NCBI RefSeq assembly: GCF_905220975.1
Contig: NZ_CAJNBK010000024.1
Coordinates: 1 to 64,000 of the forward strand
Length of the DNA: 64,000 bases
From: Paraburkholderia haematera
GTDB lineage: Bacteria > Pseudomonadota > Gammaproteobacteria > Burkholderiales > Burkholderiaceae
Direction: 5' to 3'
Shown here in pieces: positions 43,159 to 51,985 of this stretch. The notes beneath the pieces were generated by a model, which saw only the letters and a program-made list of their open reading frames with translations, was not told where the DNA came from and did not search any database. Position 1 is the first letter of the stretch; every line of letters starts with the position of its first letter. The translations under genes were made by a program, and so were the position numbers.

Positions 43159-44124
43159 ATGACGGTGAGCATGGCCAGTACGCCGGACGGCCGGCCCCCG
43201 GCAAGCCGACCCTCAGAAATCCTCGCGCTCGGCGAGGCGATGATCGAGTTCAATCAGTCGGCTAAAGATCAGCCGAACTATCTGCAAGGCTTCGGCGGCG
43301 ATACGTCGAACTTCTGCATCGCGGCAGCGCGCCAGGGCGCGAACACAAGTTTCGTGTCGGCCGTCGGCAGCGACCATTTCGGGCATCTGTTGATGGATCT
43401 GTGGGAACGCGAGCAGGTCGACACGTCGCTCGTGCGCGTCGATCCGCACGCGTCCACCGGGGTCTATTTCGTTTCGCACGGTCCCGCTGGTCACGCGTTC
43501 GACTATCTGCGCGCGGGGTCGGCCGCGAGCCGCTACGCGCCGCACGATTTGCCGCTCGATGCGATCGCCGCGGCTAAAGTCATCCATCTGTCCGGCATCA
43601 GTCTCGCGATCAGCCTGAGCGCCTGTGACGCAGCGTTGGCGGCGATCGGGCATGCGCGCGCGAACGGCGTGCGCGTGAGCTTCGACACCAACCTGCGCCT
43701 GAAGCTTTGGCCGCTCGCCAGAGCACGCGCGGTGATGCTCGAAGCCATTCGTCAAACCGACATTTGCCTGCCGAGCTGGGACGACGTGACCGAGCTCACT
43801 GGCTTGACCGGCCGCGACGAGATCGTCGACTTTCTGCTGTCGCACGGTCCGCGCGTCGTGGCGCTCAAGCTCGGCAAGGAGGGCTCGTACATCGCCACGC
43901 CCAACGAACGGCGCGTCGTGCCGGGCCACGTCGTCAACGCGGTCGATGCGACCGGCGCGGGGGACTGCTTCGGCGGCGCGTTCATCGCGCGTATCGTAGC
44001 GGGTGACGATCCTTTTCAAGCGGCGCGTTATGCGAACGTCGCCGCGGCACTGTCCACGCAAGGTTACGGTGCGGTCGCGCCGATCCCTTCGCGGGCAACG
44101 GTCGAACACATCCTGGCCGGCTGA
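43159..44124 (+). CDS. PfkB-family sugar kinase, KdgK-like
   Basis: 321-aa ribokinase-family kinase. It has the N-terminal GEAMIEFNQ segment, GGDTSNFCIAAARQGA, and the C-terminal anion-hole/catalytic motif DATGAGDCFGGAF (catalytic Asp). The closest pattern is 2-keto-3-deoxygluconate kinase, but sugar specificity is uncertain. It starts three bases after the rimO stop, so is likely read with it; a second ATG four codons in (MASTPDG) is possible. bktB follows 74 bases later. Confidence 0.85.
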   Translation: MTVSMASTPDGRPPASRPSEILALGEAMIEFNQSAKDQPNYLQGFGGDTSNFCIAAARQGANTSFVSAVGSDHFGHLLMDLWEREQVDTSLVRVDPHASTGVYFVSHGPAGHAFDYLRAGSAASRYAPHDLPLDAIAAAKVIHLSGISLAISLSACDAALAAIGHARANGVRVSFDTNLRLKLWPLARARAVMLEAIRQTDICLPSWDDVTELTGLTGRDEIVDFLLSHGPRVVALKLGKEGSYIATPNERRVVPGHVVNAVDATGAGDCFGGAFIARIVAGDDPFQAARYANVAAALSTQGYGAVAPIPSRATVEHILAG

Positions 44125-44198
44125 CGGCAACGCGCCGCGAGGCGCGTCCCACAACCGGCAAGGCCAGATTATCCTGAGACTAAAGAGAGGAGCGAGCG

Positions 44199-45383
44199 AT
44201 GCAACGGGACGTAGTGGTGGTAAGCGGTGTACGTACGGCAATCGGCGGTTTTGGTGGCAGTCTGAAGGATTTTCCGCCGACTGATCTAGGCGCACGCGTC
44301 GTGCGTGAAGCGCTGGCGCGCGCGAACGTGTCGGGCGACGAAGTCGGCCACGTGGTGTTCGGCAACGTCGTGCATACCGAACCGAAAGACATGTATCTGG
44401 CCCGCGTGGCGGCGATCAACGGCGGCGTCGCGCAACATGCGCCCGCGCTGACCGTCAACCGCCTGTGCGGCTCGGGCTTGCAGGCGATCGTCTCGGCCGC
44501 CCAAAGCGTGCTGCTCGGCGATGCCGACATCGCGATCGGCGGCGGCGCGGAAAACATGAGCCGTGCGCCGTATTCCATGCCGGCTGCGCGCTTTGGTCAG
44601 CGCATGGGCGATGCGCGCCTCGTCGACATGATGGTCGGCGCGCTGAACGACCCGTTCCAGTCGATCCATATGGGCGTGACCGCCGAGAACGTCGCGCGCA
44701 AATATGAAATCTCGCGCGAAACGCAGGATGCGCTCGCGCTCGAATCGCATCGCCGCGCGGCCAACGCGATTTCCGCCGGCTACTTCAAAGACCAGATCCT
44801 GCCGATCACGATTCCGTCGAAGAAGGGCGACGTCGTGTTCGATACGGACGAGCACGCGCGTATGAACGCAACGGCCGAAGACTTCTCCAAGTTGAAGCCG
44901 GTGTTCGCGAAGGAAAACGGCACGGTGACGGCCGGCAACGCGTCCGGCATCAACGACGCCGCCGCGGCGGTCGTGCTGATGGAACGCAGCGTCGCTGAAA
45001 AGCGCGGTATCAAGCCGCTGGCACGGCTGGTTTCGTACGCGCATGCAGGTGTCGATCCGGCCTACATGGGCATCGGCCCGGTGCCGGCGACGCGCAAAGC
45101 CCTCGAGCGCGCCGGCCTGACGGTCGCCGATCTGGATGTGATCGAAGCGAACGAAGCGTTTGCCGCTCAGGCGTGCGCGGTCAGCAAGGAATTGGGCTTC
45201 GATCCGGCCAAGGTCAATCCGAACGGATCGGGCATTTCGCTCGGCCACCCGATCGGCGCGACCGGCGCACTGATCACCGTCAAGGCGCTGTATGAATTGC
45301 AGCGGGTCGGCGGCCGTTATGCGCTGGTGACGATGTGTATCGGCGGCGGTCAGGGCATCGCGGCGATCTTCGAACGGATCTAG
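44199..45383 (+). CDS. bktB: Beta-ketothiolase BktB
   Basis: Thiolase that condenses acyl-CoA with acetyl-CoA; C. necator BktB accepts propionyl-CoA and gives the C5 unit of PHBV. The 394-aa protein reads VVVSGVRTAIGGFGGSLKD at the start, nucleophile Cys90 (NRLCGSGLQA), NPNGSGISLGHPIGATGA and TMCIGGGQGIAAIFERI at the end, closely matching my memory of C. necator BktB along the whole length. AGAGAGGAG precedes the ATG. It differs from PhaA in this window, so the strain carries two thiolases within 7 kb. Confidence 0.93.
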   Translation: MQRDVVVVSGVRTAIGGFGGSLKDFPPTDLGARVVREALARANVSGDEVGHVVFGNVVHTEPKDMYLARVAAINGGVAQHAPALTVNRLCGSGLQAIVSAAQSVLLGDADIAIGGGAENMSRAPYSMPAARFGQRMGDARLVDMMVGALNDPFQSIHMGVTAENVARKYEISRETQDALALESHRRAANAISAGYFKDQILPITIPSKKGDVVFDTDEHARMNATAEDFSKLKPVFAKENGTVTAGNASGINDAAAAVVLMERSVAEKRGIKPLARLVSYAHAGVDPAYMGIGPVPATRKALERAGLTVADLDVIEANEAFAAQACAVSKELGFDPAKVNPNGSGISLGHPIGATGALITVKALYELQRVGGRYALVTMCIGGGQGIAAIFERI

Positions 45384-45506
45384 GTCCGAGGCGGGAAAGG
45401 CAACGCAAAGCAACGCTAGGCGTCGTCTTTCCCTGCCGAACGAAGCCCGGCAGTTAGTCAGCAGTCAGCGGGTACAAGCACGTATCGGGCAACAAGGAAC
45501 GAACGG

Positions 45507-46172
45507 ATGCAGGAATCGAAAGCGATGAAGGGTGCGACGCGTCGGCGCGGTTGGGCAGTCCCCCAAGGGAACTTCCTTCGGAGCGTAGTGAGCGCGGCTG
45601 CATTGCTGTGTGCCGGCGCTGTGCTGCCCGCGCAGGCATGGGCGGAAAGCGACGCGGTCAAGGCGCTGGCGGCGCCCCCGCCGATTCAGTTGCCGCTCAG
45701 GCCGAGCCCCGAATTCGCGAAGTTTCCGCGCTACGCCGGCATGCTGGGCGCGCGTCAGATCGTGCTGCGGCTCGGCGCGAAAACCGACGATCCCGCCGGC
45801 GTACACGGCGAGTATCAGTACACCGATACCGGCGAGGTGATCCTGATCGCGGGCGACCGCGACGGCGATACGCTCGAAGTCGAAGAATCGAACGACGGCA
45901 CGCATATCACCGGCAACTGGGTGGGCAAATTCGCCGCCGACGGCTCGGTCGCGGGCGACCGTATGAACGTCGACGACTCCGACCCACAGCCGTTCGATCT
46001 GAAGCCACTGGCAGCGGGGCAGGCCGTGCCGGCTGCTTCAGCGGCGGCCGGTGCAGCGGCCGGCAAGGCGACCACGCCGCAACCGTCCGCAGGCAGCGCA
46101 GCAGCGCCCGCCTCGGCGACGAACGGCGGTCACGCCGTCGGTGGCGTTAGCAACCTGCAAACCGGCGAATGA
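45507..46172 (+). CDS. Secreted protein of unknown function
   Basis: A 221-aa protein (203-215 aa if later ATGs are used; ATG 45525, MKGATRRRG, is plausible) with a signal peptide ending near AQAWA. The mature part has an Asp/Glu-rich core (KTDDPAGVHGEYQYTDTGEVIL, EVEESNDGTHITGNWVGKF, with break points at the glycines) resembling small beta proteins, then an Ala/Gly/Ser-rich tail. I do not recognise the family. The stop overlaps the metC ATG as ATGA, so the two are translated together. Confidence 0.75.
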   Translation: MQESKAMKGATRRRGWAVPQGNFLRSVVSAAALLCAGAVLPAQAWAESDAVKALAAPPPIQLPLRPSPEFAKFPRYAGMLGARQIVLRLGAKTDDPAGVHGEYQYTDTGEVILIAGDRDGDTLEVEESNDGTHITGNWVGKFAADGSVAGDRMNVDDSDPQPFDLKPLAAGQAVPAASAAAGAAAGKATTPQPSAGSAAAPASATNGGHAVGGVSNLQTGE

Positions 46173-47371
46173 AGCCGACCTGGACCATGACTCAATACAA
46201 ACTCAAACGCGATCTGCAGACCCGCATCGTGCGTGCCGATGACCAGCTCACGCCGGGCTTCGAATCTTTCTCAATGCCGGTTACGCGCGCGTCGACGGTC
46301 GTGTTCCCCGATCTCGCGACGATGCGCGCGCTCGACTGGAAAAACGACGCGCAATGGCGCTATGGCCTGCACGCCACGCCGACTTCGCTCGCGCTGGCGC
46401 AGCGGCTTGCCACCATCGAAGGCGGCAATCACGCGTTGTTGCAGCCGTCGGGGTTGTCGTCGATTTCGAACGTGTACTTCGGCCTCGTCAAGGCCGGCGA
46501 CGACGTGCTGATTCCCGATAACGTCTACTCGCCGAACCGCGACCATGGCGACTGGCTGGCGCGAGATTTTGGAATTACGGCACGCTACTACGATCCGATG
46601 ATCGGCGCGGGGATCGCGGATCTGATCCAGGCGAATACGCGTTTGATCTGGCTTGAAGCACCCGGGTCGGTCACGATGGAAGTGCCCGACGTGCCTGCTA
46701 TTACCGCGGCGGCGCGCGCGCGCAACGTCGTCACGGCAATCGACAATACCTGGTCGGCGGGGCTCGGTTTCCGGCCGTTCGACCACGGCGTCGATATTTC
46801 GGTGCAGGCGCTAACCAAGTACCAGTCGGGTGGCGGCGACGTCCTGATGGGCGCGACGATCACCGTCGATCGCGAGTTGCATCTGAAGCTGAAGGCTGCG
46901 CGCATGCGTATGGGTATCGGCGTGTCGTCTGATGACTGTTCGCTGATTTTGCGCAGTCTGCCGACCATGCAGTTGCGCTTCGAACAGCACGACCGCGCGG
47001 CGCTCAATCTCGCTACCTGGCTGAAAACTCGCCCGGAAATCGCGGCGGTCTTGCATCCGGCGTTGCCCGACTGTCCAGGGCATGAGTTTTTCAAGCGCGA
47101 TTTTACGGGCGCGGGCGGACTGTTTTCGGTGGTGTTCGACGCGCGTTACAGCGCGGCGCAAATCGACACGTTCTGCGAGTCGCTTGAGCTGTTTTCGCTC
47201 GGCTGGAGCTGGGGCGGCGCACACAGTCTCGCGATGCCCTACGACGTCGCCTCGATGCGCACGGAAGGTCAATGGCCGTATCGCGGCACCTTGGTGAGGT
47301 TCTATATCGGTCTGGAAGAAGAGGCCGATTTGCGCGCGGATATCGAACAATGTCTGGTGGCACTGGGTTAA
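46169..47371 (+). CDS. metC: Cystathionine beta-lyase
   Basis: PLP enzyme of the Cys/Met metabolism family that splits cystathionine to homocysteine, pyruvate and ammonia. The 400-aa protein has NHALLQPSGLSSISNVYFG, the ETP-like LIWLEAPGSVTMEV, DNTWSAGLGF and the PLP lysine in VQALTKYQSGGGD near residue 215. The MetC-like reading SWGGAHSLAMPYD near the C terminus supports beta-lyase over gamma-synthase. ATG 46169 overlaps the upstream stop; ATG 46187 (MTQYKLKRDL) is an alternative. Confidence 0.9.
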   Translation: MKPTWTMTQYKLKRDLQTRIVRADDQLTPGFESFSMPVTRASTVVFPDLATMRALDWKNDAQWRYGLHATPTSLALAQRLATIEGGNHALLQPSGLSSISNVYFGLVKAGDDVLIPDNVYSPNRDHGDWLARDFGITARYYDPMIGAGIADLIQANTRLIWLEAPGSVTMEVPDVPAITAAARARNVVTAIDNTWSAGLGFRPFDHGVDISVQALTKYQSGGGDVLMGATITVDRELHLKLKAARMRMGIGVSSDDCSLILRSLPTMQLRFEQHDRAALNLATWLKTRPEIAAVLHPALPDCPGHEFFKRDFTGAGGLFSVVFDARYSAAQIDTFCESLELFSLGWSWGGAHSLAMPYDVASMRTEGQWPYRGTLVRFYIGLEEEADLRADIEQCLVALG

Positions 47372-47402
47372 GCGCCTAAAAAGATTTGTTGAAGGTCGAA
47401 TG

Positions 47403-47439
47403 AGCCCATCGGGACGTGTTCCTGATGGGCTTTTTATTT
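47403..47439 (+). terminator. Terminator of metC
   Basis: AGCCCATC (47403-47410) pairs with GATGGGCT (47424-47431), with GGGA/TTCC adding to the stem, followed by TTTTATTTT. It lies about 30 bases past metC. Confidence 0.85.
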
Positions 47440-47549
47440 TGTCAAGATAGCCAGTAAGCCTAACCATTCGGCCGAATGGTCGACGCCGGATCTCGACGCT
47501 ACGATGGTGCACATCCTGACTAACGGTAACTGCACAATGGTGAGCTTCG

Positions 47550-47999
47550 ATGAATCTATTCTTCTGGATGTTGCTGAATCTTGGCGTGCCGATTGTCGGC
47601 CCGATCTTTACGCTAGCGCTCGTCGCCCCCACGCACGGCTGGCGCGTCGCGAAGGCGTTGATCGCTGCATCCGTGAAAGACGGCCAATTGCTCTGGTGTG
47701 CGATCGGACTGTGCGCGGCCGCGGTTTATGAAGCGGTGACTGCGCTGGAGCGGGGGCGTGGCGTGGTGACTGCTCTGGAGTCCGCCATTGCTGGATTCTG
47801 TGTGCTCGCTTTTTCCTGTTCCATTGTCGTGATGTCGGCCTTGGTCTACGCACATCATGACCGGGCGGGCACATCCGCCGGCAACAGGCAGAAGCGGTTC
47901 GTTGCGGGGGCATTGTCGCGCGTGGTAATCGGAGCTTCAATATTTGCAACATCCGTTGCGGCAGTACTATTTGCAATCCTACACATATGCCTGATTTAG
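47550..47999 (+). CDS. Membrane protein of unknown function (149 aa)
   Basis: A 149-aa protein with three to four hydrophobic helices (FFWMLLNLGVPIVGPIFTLAL; LLWCAIGLCAAAVYEAV; AIAGFCVLAFSCSIVVMSAL; ASIFATSVAAVLFAILHICL), separated by short basic loops. No family is recognised. Its composition is less GC-rich than the neighbours. GGTGAG lies 6-11 bases before the ATG. The 43-aa membrane protein follows 49 bases downstream on the same strand, and the pair sits between the metC terminator and serB. Confidence 0.65.
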   Translation: MNLFFWMLLNLGVPIVGPIFTLALVAPTHGWRVAKALIAASVKDGQLLWCAIGLCAAAVYEAVTALERGRGVVTALESAIAGFCVLAFSCSIVVMSALVYAHHDRAGTSAGNRQKRFVAGALSRVVIGASIFATSVAAVLFAILHICLI

Positions 48000-48035
48000 A
48001 TTTTTCAGATAGCGCAGCAATTATACTGATTCGCT

Positions 48036-48043
48036 AAAGGAGG
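48036..48043 (+). promoter_or_regulatory. Perfect ribosome binding site for the 43-aa gene
   Basis: AAAGGAGG lies five bases before ATG 48049. It is one of the strongest Shine-Dalgarno sequences in the window and is the main evidence that the small gene is translated. Confidence 0.8.
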
Positions 48044-48048
48044 CAATC

Positions 48049-48180
48049 ATGCACAAAGTGTTCACATTCTTGGAATCTGACGAAAATTTTGCTCGTGTTC
48101 TGAAGTGGTTCAACGTCGTGACAGGCGCCGTTGCAATCTGCATGTTGAGTGTGTTCCTGATAACCTATCTCAACAAATAA
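48049..48180 (+). CDS. Small membrane protein, 43 aa
   Basis: Reads MHKVFTFLESDENFARVLKW, then a single hydrophobic helix VVTGAVAICMLSVFLITYL, ending NK. The soluble N-terminal half has mixed charge; the helix is near residues 23-41. No family is recognised. A consensus AAAGGAGG five bases upstream makes translation likely despite the size. It lies 49 bases after the 149-aa membrane protein in the same direction and may act with it. It ends 52 bases from the convergent serB. Confidence 0.72.
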   Translation: MHKVFTFLESDENFARVLKWFNVVTGAVAICMLSVFLITYLNK

Positions 48181-48232
48181 CACGCATCTCTGCGCTGGCC
48201 GTCATTGCGCCGGCCAGCGCAAATTCGAGGCG

Positions 48233-49072
48233 TCAGAACAAACGCAGCAATCCATCCAGTCCAACGTGGTTGAACGCCACGCTGGCTGCTTCGCGTACCA
48301 CCGGCTTCGCACGGAATGCGACCGAAAGTCCCGCAGCGGCCATCATTTTCAGATCGTTCGAACCGTCGCCCATCGCAATCGCGCGGGTCGGTTCGATGCC
48401 CAGTTGGGCGCACGTTTCGCGCAGTGTGCGTGCCTTCACGTCGGCGTTGACGATCTCGCCGATTACGTTGCCGGTCAACTTGCCATCAACGATTTCGAGC
48501 GTGTTCGCGTGCGTGAAATCGAGGCCGAGTCGGGTCTTCAGTTTCTCGGTGAAGAACGTAAATCCGCCGGACACCAGCAGCGTTTTCAATCCCGCCGCTT
48601 TTGCGCCGGCCAGCATCTGTTCGGCGCCCGGCGAGAGTTGCAGCCGCTCTTCATAAACGCGTTCGAGGGCGCCGGCATCGAGTCCCTTGAGCAGTGCCAC
48701 GCGGCGCGTCAGACTTTCGTTGAAGTCCTTGATTTCGCCGCGCATCGACGCTTCGGTGATCGCGGCAACTTCGGCTTTCAACCCGCAGAAGTCGGCGATT
48801 TCATCAATGCACTCGATCGTGATCAGCGTCGAATCCATGTCCATCGCGACGAGGCCGAAGTCACGCAACTGGCGGCCGGGTTCGACAAACGCGTAGTCCA
48901 GTTGATGCGTGCTGCAATAGACCTCGAGGTCGGCGCGCTGCGCAATGTTCGCGCCGGCAATGCGAATCGCGTTCGCGTCGATGACGGTGGCACGCGAGCC
49001 ACGCGCAAGCGCGATGAGCGTTTTGTGATGATCGGCGGAAAGGGGCGCGGTGCTTTGGATGACGAGGTTCAT
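48233..49072 (-). CDS. serB: Phosphoserine phosphatase SerB
   Basis: HAD-family phosphatase finishing serine synthesis from 3-phosphoglycerate. The 279-aa protein has a small N-terminal region, then the HAD motifs: AMDMDSTLITIECIDEIADF (nucleophile and acid Asp), LLVSGGFTFFTEKLK (motif II Ser) and GDGSNDLKMMAAAG (motif IV). Start ATG 49072 gives MNLVIQSTAP; the frame continues upstream for over 100 codons without similarity. It is divergent from the P450 gene. Confidence 0.95.
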   Translation of the reverse strand: MNLVIQSTAPLSADHHKTLIALARGSRATVIDANAIRIAGANIAQRADLEVYCSTHQLDYAFVEPGRQLRDFGLVAMDMDSTLITIECIDEIADFCGLKAEVAAITEASMRGEIKDFNESLTRRVALLKGLDAGALERVYEERLQLSPGAEQMLAGAKAAGLKTLLVSGGFTFFTEKLKTRLGLDFTHANTLEIVDGKLTGNVIGEIVNADVKARTLRETCAQLGIEPTRAIAMGDGSNDLKMMAAAGLSVAFRAKPVVREAASVAFNHVGLDGLLRLF

Positions 49073-49388
49073 GGACGACGCGTTAACGCAGAAAAGGACG
49101 GGCGCGCGGCTCGCGCGGAAAATTCCGCCATTGTAACGGTTCGGCGACCCGCGGCCCGCCTGGGTAGCTGACAACCGACCTGCCTGGAAACCTGTCATGC
49201 TTCCCACCGCGTGCTCCGCCCGGCAATCTGCTGTGCAATCATCGGGGGCCCGCGTCATACTGGCGCTTCGAACGACGCCCCGCAGCCCATCGAGCCTGTC
49301 GAGCCCGCCGCGCCGATGAGACGCGTGGCACACCGTACACGGCACGCATTGGCACCAGCGAAGCGGCGCACCACCACGGAGACAAGTC
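49073..49388. other. Intergenic region between serB and the P450 gene
   Basis: No gene seen. It should contain divergent promoters; no hexamer pair stands out. CACCACGGAGAC gives the P450 ribosome site (GGAG) about eight bases before its ATG. Confidence 0.4.
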
Positions 49389-50636
49389 ATGACCCCCGCG
49401 ACCACCAGCGACGCGTCCACTCTTGCGCGCGACTTCGATCTGCGCCATCTGAGCCCCGCGTTCCATGCTGACCCGTACCCGGTCTATCACGCGCTGCGCA
49501 CCCATGAGCCGGTCAAACGCATGCCGGACGGCTCGCTGTTTCTGACGCGTTTTCGCGACGTGCAAGCGGTCTATCGCGACCCGAAAACATTCAGTTCCGA
49601 CAAGACCGTCGAGTTCAAGCCGAAGTACGGCGACTCGCCGCTCTACACCCACCACACCACCAGTCTCGTCTTCAACGATCCGCCGCGTCACGCGCGGGTG
49701 CGCAAACTGATCGCCGGTGCGCTGACGGCGCGCGCGATCGCGGCCATGGAGCCAGGGCTGATCCGCCTCGTGGATGGCTTGCTCGACGCTGCCGCGGTGC
49801 GTGGCCGGATCGATCTGATTGGCGCGTTCGCGTCGGCGATTCCGGTCGAGATCATCGGTAATCTGCTGGATGTGCCGCACGCTGAGCGCGAGCCGTTACG
49901 CGACTGGTCGCTGGCGATACTCGGCGCGCTTGAGCCGTCGCCGAACGAGGCGCAACTCGAACGGGGAAACCGCGCGGTCAGCGAATTCGTCGACTATTTG
50001 CGCGGTCTGGTGGCGCGGCGCCGCAGCGAACCCGGCGATCCGCAGCACGACGTCTTGACGCGCCTGATCCAGGGCGAAGAGGGTGGCGAGCAGTTATCGG
50101 AAACGGAGTTGCTGCAAAACTGCATCTTCATTCTGAATGCCGGTCATGAGACCACCACGAATCTGATCGGCAACGGTCTCGTTACGCTCATCGACTGGCC
50201 TGAGCAACGCGCCGCGTTACTGCGCGAACCGTCGCTTATCGAGTCGGCGATCGAAGAGTGTTTGCGGTTCGAAAGCTCGAATCAGCTCGGCAACCGGATG
50301 ACAACGGTCGACACGGAGATCGGCGGCGTCGCGGTGGCGCGCGGGACGCCCGTCACACTGTGCATCGGCGCGGCCAATCGCGACCCCGAGCAGTTCGCGG
50401 AACCAGACCGCTTCGACATCCGTCGCGATCCGAACCGGCATCTGGCATTCGGCTTCGGCATTCACCAGTGCGCGGGGTTGTCGCTTGCGCGGCTCGAGGC
50501 GCGCATTGCCGTCGGACGTTTCGTGCAGCGTTTTCCTGCGTATCGGCTCGGCGGCGAACCAACGCGCGGCGGACGCGTTCGATTTCGCGGCTTCGCGGAG
50601 GTGCCGATCGAGCTCGAGCCGGCGAGCGGCGGTTGA
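49389..50636 (+). CDS. Cytochrome P450
   Basis: 415-aa soluble bacterial P450. The oxygen-binding helix reads LNAGHETTTNLIG, the ExxR motif EECLRF, and the haem loop FGFGIHQCAGLSLARLEA with the cysteine ligand near residue 363. Class I, needing a ferredoxin and reductase that are not encoded next to it. CYP family and substrate cannot be told; the sequence is closest in style to CYP107-like bacterial forms. It stands alone between serB and a short non-coding stretch. Confidence 0.93.
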   Translation: MTPATTSDASTLARDFDLRHLSPAFHADPYPVYHALRTHEPVKRMPDGSLFLTRFRDVQAVYRDPKTFSSDKTVEFKPKYGDSPLYTHHTTSLVFNDPPRHARVRKLIAGALTARAIAAMEPGLIRLVDGLLDAAAVRGRIDLIGAFASAIPVEIIGNLLDVPHAEREPLRDWSLAILGALEPSPNEAQLERGNRAVSEFVDYLRGLVARRRSEPGDPQHDVLTRLIQGEEGGEQLSETELLQNCIFILNAGHETTTNLIGNGLVTLIDWPEQRAALLREPSLIESAIEECLRFESSNQLGNRMTTVDTEIGGVAVARGTPVTLCIGAANRDPEQFAEPDRFDIRRDPNRHLAFGFGIHQCAGLSLARLEARIAVGRFVQRFPAYRLGGEPTRGGRVRFRGFAEVPIELEPASGG

Positions 50637-50650
50637 CGAGCATCGGTTGA

Positions 50651-50773
50651 AGAGCCGGCGCCGAGCTGCACGAGCGCCTACAGGACCTTAATCCCGGCCC
50701 GTGGGCGGGCTACGCGAAGACGCGTCAGCGCATTACCGCGGCAATGAAGAAACGTTTGGATGAGGCCGGATGA
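50651..50773 (+). pseudogene. Possible 3' remnant of an unknown gene
   Basis: An open stretch without a start codon reads ELHERLQDLNPGPW, AGYAKTRQRITAAMKKRLDEAG and stops at TGA 50771-50773. Its amino-acid composition looks like real protein (amphipathic, Arg/Lys/Glu-rich), but it is cut by a TGA directly upstream at 50648. It may be the tail of a lost gene. I could not place its family. Confidence 0.3.
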
Positions 50774-50845
50774 GCGCGATCTAGCTGACCTCATTCAAAA
50801 GCCGCGACCTTCATTCCGGCACTCCGCGCACTCCACTCATCCCAC

Positions 50846-51823
50846 TCATCCTGGCTCGGCGTCCCAATAAGGCGGATCGCCAAAATGCGCGGCAAGGAAC
50901 TCGATGAACGCCAGTGTCCTGGGCGGCACGAACGCACGGCTGGGATACACCGCCCAGATCGCCACATTCTCCGCGAGCGGATAGGTGTCGAGTACGCTCA
51001 TCAGTTCGCCGCTGCGCAGATACCGCGCCACGTCCCAGGTCGATTTGAGCGCGATGCCGAAACCGGCCAGCAAGGCGTCGCGAATGACCTCACCGTTGTC
51101 GACGACGAGGCGTCCGCTCACGCGGACCTCGATCCGACCGGCGGGCGTCACGAATGCCCAGTCGCGCTGGTCCGACAGGATCATGCATTCGTGCTGCGCG
51201 AGGTCCGAAGGATGGTGCGGCGTCCCGCGTGCGGCGAGGTAAGCAGGCGCGGCGCACAGCACGCGGCGGTTCACGGCCAGGCGCCGCGCCACCAGCGACG
51301 AATCCTTGAGCACGCCGACACGGATCGCCACGTCGATACCCGCATCGACCAGATCGATCACCTGATCCGTCAGGCGCAGATCGACGCTCACGCCGGGATA
51401 GCGGCGCAGAAATTCGCTGATCACCGGCGATACGTGTTGCCGCCCGAACGACGACGGCATCGACACCCGCAAACGCCCTTGAGGTTCGGCCCGCGCGCGG
51501 CCCACCGAGGCGCGTGCGGCATCGGCCGCGTCGAGCAGCGCCTGCGCGCGGGTCATGAACACTTCGCCGTCCTGCGTGAGACTGATGCGCCGGGTGGTCC
51601 GATGCAGCAGGCGCGCACCGAGGCGCCTTTCCAGTTGTGCGATGCGCGAGCTTGCCACCGCCGCCGACAGGCCGAATTCACGGCCGGCCGCCGACACATT
51701 GGCGAGCAGGGCGGCTCGCACGAACAGGGCGACGTCGAGCAGATCGAGCCGTTCCCGTTCGCCGGATGAGGGTTTTATGGCGGGTTGTAAGGCAGGTGCC
51801 GCAGGATCGTCAGGATGGTCCAT
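50846..51823 (-). CDS. LysR-family transcriptional regulator
   Basis: 325-aa LysR regulator: helix-turn-helix near the N terminus (DLLDVALFVRAALLANVSAAG, SSRIAQLERRLGARLLHRTTR), then the substrate-binding domain with GRLRVSMPSSFGRQHVSP and PGVSVDLRLTDQVIDLV. About 35 extra residues precede the HTH. I choose ATG 51823; a TTG at 51838 adds five residues. It is divergent from the oxidoreductase at 51986, the classic LysR-target layout. Confidence 0.9.
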   Translation of the reverse strand: MDHPDDPAAPALQPAIKPSSGERERLDLLDVALFVRAALLANVSAAGREFGLSAAVASSRIAQLERRLGARLLHRTTRRISLTQDGEVFMTRAQALLDAADAARASVGRARAEPQGRLRVSMPSSFGRQHVSPVISEFLRRYPGVSVDLRLTDQVIDLVDAGIDVAIRVGVLKDSSLVARRLAVNRRVLCAAPAYLAARGTPHHPSDLAQHECMILSDQRDWAFVTPAGRIEVRVSGRLVVDNGEVIRDALLAGFGIALKSTWDVARYLRSGELMSVLDTYPLAENVAIWAVYPSRAFVPPRTLAFIEFLAAHFGDPPYWDAEPG

Positions 51824-51827
51824 TCTT

Positions 51828-51851
51828 CTGAAATTCAAAAAGATGTTTCAG
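51828..51851. promoter_or_regulatory. Dyad CTGAAA-N12-TTTCAG before the lysR gene
   Basis: CTGAAA (51828-51833) and TTTCAG (51846-51851) are exact inverted repeats with a 12-base gap, directly before the lysR ATG. Size and position suit a LysR autoregulatory site that may also act on the divergent oxidoreductase. Confidence 0.5.
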
Positions 51852-51985
51852 TCATTATGATGGTTTTTTGAGAATAAGAACCCCTTTAGGATGACGCCAA
51901 AGCGATCGATTGGCCCGCATGGCGCGAGGCGCCGCCGGCAACGATCGCCCGTCTCTCAACCTCATCTGAAACAACAGGAGCCGTA

